A stretch of 64,000 nt of DNA from Calycina herbarum (Eukaryota; Ascomycota; Leotiomycetes; Helotiales; Pezizellaceae): positions 744,001-808,000 of the forward strand of contig LLEY01000004.1 of assembly GCA_001414485.1 (NCBI GenBank). The letters run 5' to 3'. Positions 44,719 through 55,858 of the stretch are shown piece by piece; the first letter of the stretch is position 1; each line of letters opens with the position of its first letter. Below the pieces are notes generated by a model. The model made no database searches, was not told the origin of the DNA, and saw only the letters and a list, made by a program, of their open reading frames with translations. A program made the translations under genes and the position numbers.

Positions 44719-47308
44719 ATGCTGGTGTTTCCATCAAAAAGTCTCCTAAGCCAGAGTATCAGAGATAGTACGAAAAGACTCGCCTGTGTTTCTCCGTCTA
44801 GTTTGTTGTGTTTTCAAGCTAAGACGAGCACAGCAAACCTCCCTCAGTCCAGAGCGGAATCTCCTCATCTCGAGCATGAGGCCCCCTCTAAGCCTTCTCC
44901 CGAGGATTCTGATTCCGCCTCTCTGGCGCTTCTGCATATGCAAATGGAAAAGCTAGAAGACAAGAACAATTCCGAGGCACGCGCCGTTCGGGAAATTGGG
45001 GATTGGAGGCGGAGATATATACCGTCCTTTTACCACCGGAAGCGCAGCTTGCAGTCTGCAGTAGACTTGATTCAGAAAACCATTGGTGATTTTGGGTTAC
45101 ACCGGAGGATGGTCGCCTCGCTTTTCAGCTGGAATATGATTCTCTTCTCCCACTCGAGGAGGCAGCCTTTCCCGCCATCAAGAATTTGGCTTCTTTCAAC
45201 TCTAAATTTCATGAATCAGAAGGACGAGGATTTTGTGTATTGGACGTTGACCCTTGGAATTGCGAAGTAGTGAACTACAATTTCCGCGACCGCCGTCCAA
45301 TGAAATCGAGAAATATTTCCTTGATAAGATACGGCTATGAGTCAATTGGGTGGGACTCTTCTCTTCGCACTGTGCTTCAAACTCATTCACGGTCCGGGTC
45401 AAGGTACAATCCTACCCTAGCAATGGTATGGTATGAGGTTTTTTAAATATTCACTGCGTGAGTCCACAGCGTCAGGGCGATTTTCCAGCCATTGGTATTC
45501 TTACCACCGATTTCTCATCTGCCATCTGATTATGACACAACCTTTAGCAGAGCCGCTCCGTGGAACCGATTTATGTAAGTCTCAGGTGTACGTCTGTATG
45601 TAACTGGGCATTCATTGATATCCCCGCAGAATCACCAAGGTCTTGCGACCTTGCCAGACAATCTTTTATGAGATGCCCAAGGAGAAATCCAGTTTCCATA
45701 TTTCAGTAAAGAGATTAATAACAGGTCTTTCTGGGATCGCCACGAGTATTTGATGAAAATGGTGGATCAACACTTGTACTGCAAAAGAAACGTAAGAGAC
45801 GAATACTTGGGGTATGATCCCTTTTCGTTTGTGTTTCACGTCACATTCTTTGAGTTGGTGACTTCAAAAGATACAAACGGCAAAGATTCACGGTGGAAGG
45901 TTGGGGAATTATTTGAAGGGAATCCTAGTGATCGGTACTTGCGCGAAGGTGCTTGCAGCGTAAGAAAGAAACAATCCTACAACACCAGAAGCTCATACAG
46001 TGTGTCAGATGTTATGCCTGATCGAGTCTCTTAAGCGGCAACCGAAGGAAAGCACGTCGCCACTATATACGATACAACTATTTATCCCAGAAGGTGTATC
46101 GTACAATTACTGTCCTTGGTATGATATTCTGCAATATGCAGCTGATATGCAAATAATGGCTGAGCTGCGTATCATCTTACATATAATCAAACTCGTGTGT
46201 AAAAGATGGACTGAAATAGACGAATATCTGGCAACTCTACTTGTTGAAGATTTCATGAAACCAAAGCAGTATTATGGCTTGCTTTTCGATGACGAAAACT
46301 TTACGAGGTCACGAAAGTATTTCTGGGTTATTGGCTGTCTCAACGAATTCATAATTAGTATCGGGGACAACATCAACCAGTGTGCAGATTTCTACACCGG
46401 TCGGTTGCTGCCATTGTTGAATGATAAAAACCTGGCAGATCTTCTCGATGCTTCATGTGTCACCAAATATCCTACCAACACATCCCTCGCATCGGACCTG
46501 ACAAACTCTGACAAAGTGGGGAAATTTAAGATGTACGGAGAAAAACTACTGGGCCTCCAGGAGAAGTTGTTGAACCAGCAAAATCCATTCAAGAACAAAC
46601 TCGATACAGTGAAATCTTTACGAGATGGTGTAAGTCAACCATGTCTGCCCCCGCATCACTGATGGACTGACTTCCTCCTAGCTCTTCAACGCAAGTGCAC
46701 TTCAAGAAAGCCGGGCAGCCACACGACTAGGCGAGAACGTTAAAATGCTGACATACGTCTCAATATTCTATCTACCACTAACCTTCTTTGCCGTAAGCCT
46801 TTCCCCTCCTCTCTCTCCTTCTGAAATTCTTCTCCTAGTTAATAACCTAACAGGGATTATGGGCCATCCCAAATATCTCCGAAACCTCCACCAAACTCCC
46901 CTTCATCATCACAGCCATTCTCGTAGCTGGTGCAACATATATCCTCGTCTTTAACATGAGTCATCTCTCAAATAAGATCACGATGTTCTATACAAAGAAA
47001 AGGGACACTCTCATTACACAGATGCAGGATGATCAGGAACCTTGGAATTTACTTGGGAAGAGATTTGAGGGTGCGTGTTCTCTGAATTTCTTCTTCCTCT
47101 TGTAAAATATTTCCGGGGAGTTGAGACTGTATCCTCCTGAGACCTGCTTTCGTAAATGGCAAAATTGACTCTGAGATCTCCGGCAGAGTTTAAGCCTTCG
47201 AGCATGAGGACTGTGCCGAGTGAGTGGTGGATTCCTGTTTACATATTGAGGAGAGGGTATCGTTGGGTGATTGAGAGGAAGAAGAAGAGGACTCCTTCAG
47301 AGGTATGA
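44719..47308 (+). pseudogene. CorA-like fungal membrane protein gene broken by frameshifts
   Basis: The C-terminal exons are intact: ..46629, 46682..46792, 46854..47070 and 47187..47308. They encode KYFWVIGCLNEF, then LFNASALQESRAATRLGENV, KMLTYVSIFYLPLTFFAG-LWAIPN (the CorA-like first membrane helix) and a second helix FIITAILVAGATYILVF. This order is shared by a common helotialean family related to CorA Mg2+ channels. Upstream, coding segments remain in order but change frame near 45095, near 45728 (LITG / RSFWDRHEYLM) and near 45990 (SYNTRSS / CQMLCLIES). Introns at 45426-45488 and 45575-45629 still look functional. Either the gene is a recent pseudogene or the assembly has single-base errors here. 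The start at 44719 is uncertain. Confidence 0.65.
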
Positions 47309-47671
47309 GTTTTGGGTGGTGGGTTTCAATAAATGTGAAGTTTCTAAGTATTTCCATCGAGGTGAAAGGACAGAAAGATGGGCGAAAAATTGATGATTGA
47401 TGACAGCAATGATGGAAATTTCCAATTAAAGGGTGTTTCATTAAGTTTTCGCTAAGTTGAGCTGCATTGACAATTTCCGATTCATTACGATAAAAGATTC
47501 TCGCGAACAAGGTTTGCTGATTAACACCTTCCTTGTAGACTTAGCAGTATTGCTCTCGAATCAAGAATGTTGATAAGGATCATGAGATGACCAGAACTGA
47601 TGACAAGACGGCCAGAACAGTTCATAAGACGGCCGGAATTTCCATTAGTATAACAGCTCTCACCGAATCCC
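47309..47671. other. Intergenic spacer between converging genes
   Basis: Convergent 3' ends of the CorA-like and HAD genes. I see nothing else except a short direct repeat CAAGACGGCC/ATAAGACGGCC at about 47604-47634. Confidence 0.4.
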
Positions 47672-48451
47672 TCAGACGAACTCCTTCTCTACAGTCTCAG
47701 CGAACTCCCCCAAAGACCCAAAAGTAGCCGCCAGATTAACATCATTCTTCGCCTCCTCCCAATCACCACCCATCAACGCCTCCTCTCCCCCAGGACGTCG
47801 CTTAATCCAAACAGTAGGCTCAAACCCAAATTTCTTAGCAGTTCGATGATCATGAGCAATACTCTGCGCAACATGTAAAATCTCCTTCTTCTCCGCCCCA
47901 AAAGACTCCTTCGCGTGATCAACTAAATACTGAAAATTCCTTAAATCGGGTTTGTAAGAGCCGATGTCTTCTGCTGTGTAGATGGCATCGAAATTTACTC
48001 CTTTCAATGGTCCGGATAGGGTCTGGGAGAAGGATGCTCGATCTACGTTTGAGAGAACGATGAGTTTGTAATGCTTTGAGAGTGCTTGCATGGCGGCTAT
48101 AGTGTCTGGGAAGGCCGGCCAGGTGCCGATTGTTGAACCGAAGTGTGTTGCTTCCTCCGCCGTGATTTGGATGGAGAGTTGGGAGGCGAGTTTTTTATAT
48201 ACCGAGGCGAGGATTTCAGGATATGAGAGGGTGGGATGTTCCTTTTGAACGGAAAGTTCTAGCTCAGTATAGGCGCTGAGAATGAATTTCCGGGTTGTGG
48301 AGGCATTGTTTTGAGATGGGTGATGCGGGGATGAAGCGGGGAGTTTGGAGAGGAGAGGAAGGAGGGCGTCGTTTATTCCACTTTCCCAGTCTATGAGGGT
48401 CCCAAAAATGTCGAAGGAGAGGATTTTGTAGTTTTTGGGCTGGAAAGACAT
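47672..48451 (-). CDS. HAD-superfamily hydrolase, 2-haloacid-dehalogenase-like
   Basis: This is a single exon of 259 residues. Motif I is ILSFDIFGTLIDWE with the nucleophile Asp; motif II is LIVLSNVDR; motif III is the Lys in DIGSYKPDLRNF; motif IV is HVAQSIAHDHRTAKK. The spacing and the DIFGTL/WE context match the haloacid-dehalogenase type II group of fungi, which hydrolyse small organic acids or phosphates. There is no signal peptide, so it is probably cytosolic. The gene lies on the same strand as the ThDP enzyme and the ACS transporter upstream, which together may form a small catabolic group. Confidence 0.85.
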   Translation of the reverse strand: MSFQPKNYKILSFDIFGTLIDWESGINDALLPLLSKLPASSPHHPSQNNASTTRKFILSAYTELELSVQKEHPTLSYPEILASVYKKLASQLSIQITAEEATHFGSTIGTWPAFPDTIAAMQALSKHYKLIVLSNVDRASFSQTLSGPLKGVNFDAIYTAEDIGSYKPDLRNFQYLVDHAKESFGAEKKEILHVAQSIAHDHRTAKKFGFEPTVWIKRRPGGEEALMGGDWEEAKNDVNLAATFGSLGEFAETVEKEFV

Positions 48452-48976
48452 TTTGGTTAAAGCTCCTTTATGATGACCGATAAGAAGGAGGACTCTAAGG
48501 AATGAGCTTGAGACTTTTGTGAAAGGGATGGATTGTATGTGAGAATTTAGGAGAATGTCTGGTATCAGTCGTCAGTTTTGAACGAGTAACTCTGAAGTTT
48601 TATCTCTTATATAGCTGACCTATCACACAAGTGGGGTAATGTGATGTCATGTGAAAGTTGTCATTCTACGAGACTCGAAGGGCGCAAGGGCTTGTTTGGT
48701 AACAAACTCGCCTTCCTGTTTTCCATGGTTAATGCTTTGACTCATCTTGCATAGAAAATGGAAGAAATTAAAAGAAAGATAGGAGTAGCTTTTGGAAGCT
48801 TGGCGTGAACTTTGACTTGGCTTGGTCACGTTTTACTGATAACCACCTCCATTTCCCTTTCTCCAAACTTCACCACCAATGTCGCTTCTTGTATATTGTC
48901 GATGAATATTCCGATCTACCCCGTAAATGATACTGGCAAACTAGAAGCAGTGCCATGACTGTGGTGTGGACGTATC
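48452..48976. other. Intergenic spacer
   Basis: This holds the promoter of the HAD gene and the 3' end of the ThDP enzyme gene. No other feature is visible. Confidence 0.4.
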
Positions 48977-51254
48977 CTATTTTGAGACTATGCTATCCCC
49001 CTTGTCATCAACATTTAGGACGACCTCAACAAGGGCACCATTTCCATTTTCGACCGATTTCACCGCTTGATCTAATAAATCCATGAATTCAATTGCCGTT
49101 CTTGCCTTTCCCACGAATAGACCATCATCCGACTTCCCAAACTTACTCCCTGCTGTTGCCTTAGCGATACCTCCGTAGTCTGGTGGTGGATCAAAAGATA
49201 TATGCATTTCCTCATTCGTTGCTGTGGCTCCTAATCCATTAGGATGAACTAGTTCATGAGAACGACGTGGCGCATTCCAGCCTATGGAAAACATAGTTTT
49301 AGTGTTCCCTTCAGAAAATTGAATTCGTTGAAAACACGTACCTCTATTATTCAGGACGATGGTCAGAACTGAAATACCATACCTGGATGCAATCCAGTAA
49401 ACACTGCTTGGTACAGTAAACATATATGTACCATCTCCAACAACCTGACAGATGAACTTTGGAGTACCACTCGCATCATAAGCGAGCTTAACCCCGAGAG
49501 CGGCACCTCCACTCCATCCTAAACCTGCACCCGCAGAATTTATCCATTCCCCAGGCTTGCTAACTTGGAGTTGGTCCGATAACGACATTGCACAAGTCGC
49601 TGCTTCAACGACAAAAACTGTATCTTTGGACACTGTGTTCTTGAGGATTGAGCCAACTTGATGAATGTCTAGAGACCCATCGGATGATGGAGCAGCAAGT
49701 TTCACGAGTGATCTCTGTTTATCAGCTTGTATTTTCAACAATTTTGCCCATCTTTGCTTATACATGTTCCCTTTAAGAGCTTCTTGCAGAGCTGGTGTAG
49801 TAGAAATATGTTGGTTGAGCTGAGTCAACGCAGTGTGGCTATCGGCTTTCCACTTCCCATCGGCTGGAAAGAAAGAAACTCCTATAGTGGCATTCAGAGG
49901 ATCAACATCGACATGATATATCTTCGCATCTTTCTTCGGGGGGTTTCTAGACGGAATCCAGGGAACATCGCAGTCCAAAATAAGTATCACATCTGCCTCC
50001 GTGGTGACCGGGTCGAAGCTGAGTCGAAATCCCACATAACTTGGATGTGTTGCTGGGAAACACATATCACAACCACCGGTATCGAGAACCCGTAAGCCTG
50101 GAATACTCTCTGCAAGTTTAACAAGTTGTTCTGGACACGCGTGGTTTCTTCCTGAATACCCCGTGATGATGAGAGGTGCTTTTGCCTGGATCAAAGCTTC
50201 GCTTATCGTCTCGATTGCACTTTGAGGTAGTGCTGCTGGTCCAATAGGTCCATGCTTCTTCTCATCAACTGTGTATGGCAATTTCAATTTTTCAGCCATG
50301 ACTTCTCTCGCACCAGTGAGATACGTGGGGCCTTTCGGATCGCTCGAGGCCAATTGCATAGCGCGGAAAACAGTTTGTTTCACCGTTGTGCCCGTTCGAA
50401 AGTCCCCAGTGTATCGACAGTAAGAACTGACGATTGCTTTCTGATCGGGTGTATCTTGAAGCCAATGTTGATACTCAGTTCGAGAACCTTCGAAACCTTC
50501 CTCGGTATACGGACACAGACCAGCGAAAATGAGAACAGGAACCCTTCCGGTATTGGCATTGTGCATAGCAGCTCCAATAGCTTGTGTGCCAACATCAACA
50601 TGGACAATAACGCATTGGGGGTTCCCAGTTACGCGCGCCCAGCCATCAGCCATTGATACCGCTACCATCTAAGTGCAATAGATTGTCAGCTGTAGTTTAA
50701 ATATTGTTTTAGACTTGGAACTTACCTCGTTGGGACAAGTGTATATTTTGGGGAATTTATCCTTCTTGGATTTCTGTCCTTTGATCATGGATTCGATCAA
50801 ACTTGGGTGATCCGAGCCCAAATTTACAAAGCATGCCTTCACGCCGGACTATCAAGTATTAAAGACATCCATTGAACGACCGAAGAACATTACTCACGTC
50901 CCATAAGGCTTCAAAGAAGGCATCCGAAGCGGTGTAGCTTTAATTGAAAATGGTCAACAAAATAAGCTTCAAAGGGTGTAGAAGTGCGTACTCATTATCT
51001 AGTTTCAGGACACTAGTTGACAAAAATCGAGACGATGGTGTAAGCTTCGATGCCTGATGACCTTTGAGTGCTGAATACAAAGATATTTGCGGAATTTTCA
51101 TACATTTGGGATGTAGTCTCATTCTAGAAGAGGTCGAAGATGAGGTGCTGAAACGCGGTTTTAGGTGTAGAAATACTCCTCCCCTCTGTCTTAATGAAGA
51201 ATAGATTTTACGAGTGCGCATTTTGACTCTGAATATAGTTCCATGGAGCAGCAT
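48977..51254 (-). CDS. Thiamine-diphosphate-dependent enzyme, acetolactate-synthase-like
   Basis: Five exons, 51254..50992, 50937..50898 (40 nt), 50848..50726, 50668..49342 and 49281..48977, give about 685 residues. The last intron is 60 bp and in frame, so it can be read through. The PYR domain begins YTASDAFFEALWD and has the catalytic Glu in CPNEMVAVSMADGWARVTG. A central domain with Rossmann-like features (PLIITGYSGRN) follows. The PP domain carries the ThDP/Mg motif GDGTYMFTVPSSVYW...NNRG. This is the acetolactate synthase/benzoylformate decarboxylase superfamily; the fungal subgroup has no fixed substrate. The first 75 residues are basic and Ser-rich, which suggests a mitochondrial presequence. 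An in-frame ATG at 51221 is an alternative start. A MITE sits about 85 bp upstream. Confidence 0.8.
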
Positions 51255-51338
51255 GAGATGGGGTTTTATACTTTCAAGTTCATCGACAGGTGCGTCAGCA
51301 ACTGGGATTATTTACGTGAAGAAACCTTCCAGGGTCTC

Positions 51339-51592
51339 TTCGGGCAAGAAAAACCGTGCCGATTTGAGGCACAGGCTGCCCTACTGAGCCTACCAAAAGT
51401 TTACTCTTTACCCAATGTCACGGCGTATTACGAGGGCAAATCAAATCGCAAAAATATATCAAAAATTCCAATCGATCTTCAGATCCGCTTTGAAGAAGCT
51501 TATCAAGTCTTGTAGCTTTCCAACGAGTGGTTGTGGTTGTATCGAGGTAAAAGCTGGTGTGCCTCAAATCGGCACGGTTTTTCTTATCCGAA
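51339..51592. mobile_element. 254-bp MITE-like element in the ThDP-enzyme promoter
   Basis: The arms 51339-51373 and 51558-51592 are inverted copies over 35 bases with two adjacent transition differences. The inner 28 bases (AAGAAAAACCGTGCCGAT and onward) are perfect. The interior of about 184 bp has no coding capacity. No target-site duplication was evident. Confidence 0.75.
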
Positions 51593-52005
51593 AAAAGATA
51601 GGGTTCCCTTGTTCTTGCAAACAGCCAATAGAAACGCACGAGTATTTATCCGTACCTAGTAAGTTCCTGTCATCGTTCTTCGTACATCCGTGAAAATATA
51701 TTATTCCAAAGGTTTTAGTATAACGAAATAAAATAAATAAACTTACAAGAAGAGTTCACTTAAAATATTTCAATTGATTTTAATCATCATATGCTACTCT
51801 GTTGGATTGGCTTAATCGTTCTAGGCGCTCTTGAATAATATGGATTGTTCAGGCGTACGAGAAAATTTAGTAGGGACTCTTACTTCAAAATATAAGTTTC
51901 GTTAATTATTGAAACTCGACACCCTGGCAATGTTCCACCATATTGAAAAGCTTGCTTGAAAATACCCTTCGCATCTTTACAAATCTTGCTCAGATCGTCT
52001 CAGCT
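51593..52005. other. Spacer upstream of the MITE
   Basis: No gene is visible. It holds the 3' end of the transporter gene and perhaps distal promoter of the ThDP gene. Confidence 0.4.
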
Positions 52006-53924
52006 CTACAATGAGTAGTACTGAACAGCTTTATCACCCCCAGCATCCCTTTTCAATGAAATATTTCTCCTCCAGACCAACAACCCATATAAAAATGCAG
52101 TTCCAGCACAAAGACAAATCGCGACCATACAAATTGTGTAGCCAGTAAGATAACATGGAGCCTCTGTTTCGAGAAACGAGAAGGTTGCAACAAACCCACC
52201 ACAATTTCCAACACTATTCAACCACGCGGTTCCAAGAGCTCTTTCAGCATGACTTCGTAAATTCATTACATACCAGCAGATAACTAAGGGTGCACATAAG
52301 GTAATGCCCATGGCCATGAAACAGATCCCTGCGTATTGTAACGAAAAGTTATGGTGTGTCGTCATCAGAATCGCCAGTCCAGAGATCGTCAAAGATATCC
52401 CGAAAGCGATAAATGGAGAACGAAGTTTGACTTTATCTGATAGCCACGCGACAATGAGTGTGAGTACCCTAGAAGATGGGGAGTCAGTATTTGCTTATCG
52501 AGAAATGTCGGGACTCGGCACAGGATGAATGATTCGGGAATGATTCAGGAGTGATTCAGGAGTGATTCAAGAGAAAGAAAGCCGGAGAACAGTGACCCCA
52601 TTACCTACAAGGCGGCTGCCGGGGGTGGTACAGAATGCAGCTGGGTTTGGATAATCGAGTAACCGAAGGTTTTGATGATCGTAGGTGAGAAGTATGCATA
52701 TGCTAGAAGGAAAGGTCAATTTAGGGAGAATTGAGATTGGTTAGAAGACTTGCAATATACTGGAGTTACAAGGCCTTAAGAAAGGTCAGCATGCCAAGAA
52801 GCTTAAAAGCTTTTATTTCCAAACTTACAGAAGTACATGATAGCCGCGAGAGTATTCTTGGGATCTTTGAAAAAAACCAAAAGAACTCGTGGGGTAATTT
52901 GATCGATCTGGTCGGTGCATTTCGCCCTAGCAATGACGAATTTTCTCTCTTCATTACTCAGCCATTTCGCATCTTCTGGAAATTCCGCAACTAGGAAGAG
53001 AGAGAAAATGCCGACGATGATGGTAAATATCCCTTCAAGAATGAAAATCCACCGCCAGTTATGAAGACTTCGAATACCGTCCATCTTTGCAATTGCACTG
53101 GCGAGAAGACCACCGCAGATCGCCGCCACAAGTGTTGAGCAGTAGTATGCTGTGAACCGTTTTTGAGACTCTTCTCGTTTATAATAAGTACTTATGAGAT
53201 AGAAGCCTGCCAGTTGGTTAAAAATCGAGTTATTGGGAGTGGAAGATGCGACTAACTTCCTGGGTAAACTCCAGCTTCTGCTAGCCCAAGAAATAACCTC
53301 GTTACCAACAGACCACTATATGTAGTCACTATTTGAATTGTTAGCAACTTGTGAGGCAACCTAATTTGTTAACTCACCAAAGCCTTGGGCAAGCATGACC
53401 ACCCCAAACAAAAAGATACACCCTGGTACTGAACAGAAATAAGTACAACTCAATTGTTTGGCAGTGGGAATTCTTACGCCAGACATTGGGCTTGAATCTC
53501 TTCATCAAAATGTTCGACGGTATCTCAAAGAGGATGTAAGGGACGAAGAAGATCGTGAGTGCAATATTCCTCTCAACCCCAGCGAGCCCGAGATCATCTG
53601 GGAGACTCATAGTCAAAGTATTGGAAATGTTTACTCTCGCTCTAGTTAGTCCATAGTACTCGTAGTGGCACAGGCTCCAGTTCTTACCGATCAAGAAATG
53701 AAGAGAAGGCAATGATGGAAAGCATCGGTAGGATCCGTACATCAATCTTCCTCATCAGTGCCTTTTCGTTTATCGAATTCGGGCATGACAACGACGATGG
53801 AACAGCAATCGGTAAGTCGTAAGGAGGTGTTGTAACACCGAGTTCGGTTTCTTGGCCTGAGATAATTCGTCAGCAAAGGTTGTTCTTGTGAAACGAAGTC
53901 CTTCATCCAACCCGGCTTTTCCAT
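52006..53924 (-). CDS. MFS transporter, anion:cation symporter (ACS; DAL5/TNA1-like) family
   Basis: Eight exons are read: 53924..53912, 53856..53688, 53641..53478, 53422..53378, 53328..53257, 53206..52829, 52702..52609 and 52468..52006. All junctions are in frame, giving 465 residues. The first exon holds only 13 coding bases. Family marks in order: EKALMRKIDVRILPML before TM1, SFLDRARVNISN after TM1, FFVPYILFEIPSNILMKRF, TRLFLGLAEAGVYPGSFYL, NWRWIFILEG, and TWLNSV-like helix 11 motifs. Members import organic anions such as allantoate, nicotinate or tartrate with protons at the plasma membrane. Substrate unknown. It lies beside the ThDP enzyme on the same strand. Intron 7 contains a small 12-bp repeat. 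Confidence 0.9.
52522..52572. repeat. Short tandem repeat within a transporter intron
   Basis: Four units of about 12 bp related to GGAGTGATTCA lie inside the 139-bp intron at 52607-52469. This explains why that intron is longer than its neighbours. Confidence 0.75.
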
Positions 53925-54913
53925 GGCATCGAATTTGTCGGTTTCTCCTTAGTGGCAATACAAAACTAATTACAAAAATCAAAGTTATGACATCTGGATG
54001 CAGATTAACATAAGCATAGGAAGAATGCGGCTTTTATGACTGACCTCGATCCCTTTTCAGATAGCTAGTACAGCACCTGTTGAGGAAATGACCTAGATGG
54101 GTACACATAATGCTGTGCTTATGCCACAATATGCCGTTGGCCATTACAAAAGACACGTAAAGCTGTAGTTCTCAAGTGTCACGACCCCTTCGACTAACTA
54201 CTTCCAAATTATTTCCATAATGAGAACTCAAATTGCATAGAATGCATTTCAAAAAGAATTCATGGCTTCTGAGAAGTCATTTGTTTTAAGAAATAAAAAT
54301 AAAAACTTTTCCATGCCAAAGCTGGGAATCATGACTGCTGAAGGCCAAGCTGAAAACGGTCAAGTAACGCGGTGCGATGCTGCGTGGTGTGTCATGTGTG
54401 CAAAACAAGACAACGTCGGTCACCAACGTATTGGTTAATGTTACATAGTGGAAGAAATACTTGTTTACTCGCCGACAGACAATAGTTACCCGAATTCAAT
54501 TCGGAAACAGTAACAAATCAATTGGGGAGTTTTTTGAGAGGAGAGAAACACGAGAAAAGGCCATAGCACTCTTCCACAAGTGCGGGGTTGGCGCGCCGCA
54601 TACGAGAGCAGTAGATAGATGAGTAGTCATGATGCATAGAAAATTTCTCACAATATTTTGAGGAACTGATTTTGTTTCGGTCTCGAGTGTTTTACTCCAT
54701 CAGATGTTGTGTTTGTAGAATATTAAGTGCTAGACTATCAAGAAGATTTGAGAAACATCTTATCGGAACTGACCGCCGCCCTAACCACATCCCCAGCCAC
54801 CAGCTTTCTTCCCTCTTTCTCTATATTCATCAAACAACACAACATCGAAGATAATCTCCATCAAGCCAAAACTTCACAGAAACATCCTGCCAGTTTATCG
54901 GTTCTGCGAGCGC
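53925..54913. other. Promoter region and spacer upstream of the transporter
   Basis: Nearly 1 kb without a supported gene. It includes the minus-strand promoter of the transporter. Confidence 0.4.
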
Positions 54914-55081
54914 ATGAATCAGTCTACGATCAACACTCCTGCGATTCCGCGAGTCGGGCGACTGAAGACCACTGGGATTGTCTTCTTTGCCCTCTTTGTG
55001 GGATCCGAATACCCCATGTCTACCTCTTTGAGTATGCCAAGTGGCTCTCGAGCAGTGGACATTCAAGGCGGCAGTAAATAA
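54914..55081 (+). CDS. Possible small ORF whose end lies in a MITE arm (55 aa)
   Basis: Behind a C/A-rich leader typical of fungal 5' ends, an ATG opens 55 codons: MNQSTINTPAIPRVGRLK, a hydrophobic segment TTGIVFFALFVG, then Ser-rich residues and a stop at 55079-55081. The last 11 or so codons, including the stop, are supplied by the left inverted repeat of the MITE. This could be a gene truncated by the insertion, or chance. Function unknown. Confidence 0.25.
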   Translation: MNQSTINTPAIPRVGRLKTTGIVFFALFVGSEYPMSTSLSMPSGSRAVDIQGGSK

Positions 55082-55268
55082 GTTACTTGTTGATTAAACT
55101 TTCCAGTACTAGTTTGATTGTTCCAAAACACCTCGGTTAATAGTCCTAAATTGTTCCAAGTGCGTAGGACAATGTAGTTGAATTATCCTAGAAGGTTGGA
55201 ACAACGAGGGCTAGGGGGCAGGTTCGAACCTGATGTATTTACTGCCACTTTTTAATGTCCATCGCGAG
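55047..55268 (-). mobile_element. MITE copy 1 (GGCAGTAAATA family), 222 bp
   Basis: The ends are inverted repeats of about 33 bases with small gaps: the left contains GTGGACATT, then GGCGGCAGTAAATA; the right reads TATTTACTGCCACTTT, then AATGTCCATCGCGAG. The inner part carries several TTGTTCCAA/TTGGAACAA motifs. It aligns, in reverse orientation, to the element at 58645-58861 along its whole length. Confidence 0.8.
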
Positions 55269-55858
55269 GCTGGGAATGCCTGCTGGATTTTGAGCCCAAC
55301 GAATGCGAATTTCAAATCGGTTTTCCTTGATAATTGGAGTTTATCAATACCGAGTATACTCCCATAAGTTCTTGACGCTGACGCCTGGCTTTTGCCAGAC
55401 AAATCGCTGTTTCTGTGGCGCAGTGTATTTTTTCCTCGTTACACAACATGGCGGACATCCAACCAGTTCATTCATTCTTTCAGCTGAGAAATATCCTATC
55501 TAGGACCATACCAGGCTTTTTGCAAGGCTGCCTACCACTTCTGCCCAATCATACATGTTGAATATTGCGAATATGTACGAGCAGCGATGTTGACGATAGT
55601 GGGAGTCGAAACCTTGTAAGTGCTTTCGCCCCACAACATCAGTGCCCGGAGTAGTGAGGCTGTCATGATGGTATATACTTGGGGCAACCCCAGCCTCAAA
55701 GTTCAAACCAAACGTTTCTATTTGCAACAATTATCATGCAAAAACCCAGTCTCAACTCTCGAGCTGATCGCAAGCAAGTGGGTTCTCTGCAACTATAGGC
55801 CGAGGGCCACAGGGCTGACTAAGATACAGGCATAACCATTCAAGACGATCTCCTCACG
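55269..55858. other. Spacer and promoter of the lectin-like gene
   Basis: No supported gene. It holds the promoter and leader of the gene starting at 55859. Confidence 0.4.

Noticed and set aside
55221..55231. GGTTCGAACC resembling a tRNA B box in MITE copy 1
   Set aside because: It is a short palindrome, no A box lies at the right distance, no cloverleaf can be drawn, and copy 2 lacks it. I do not call a tRNA or tRNA-derived SINE.
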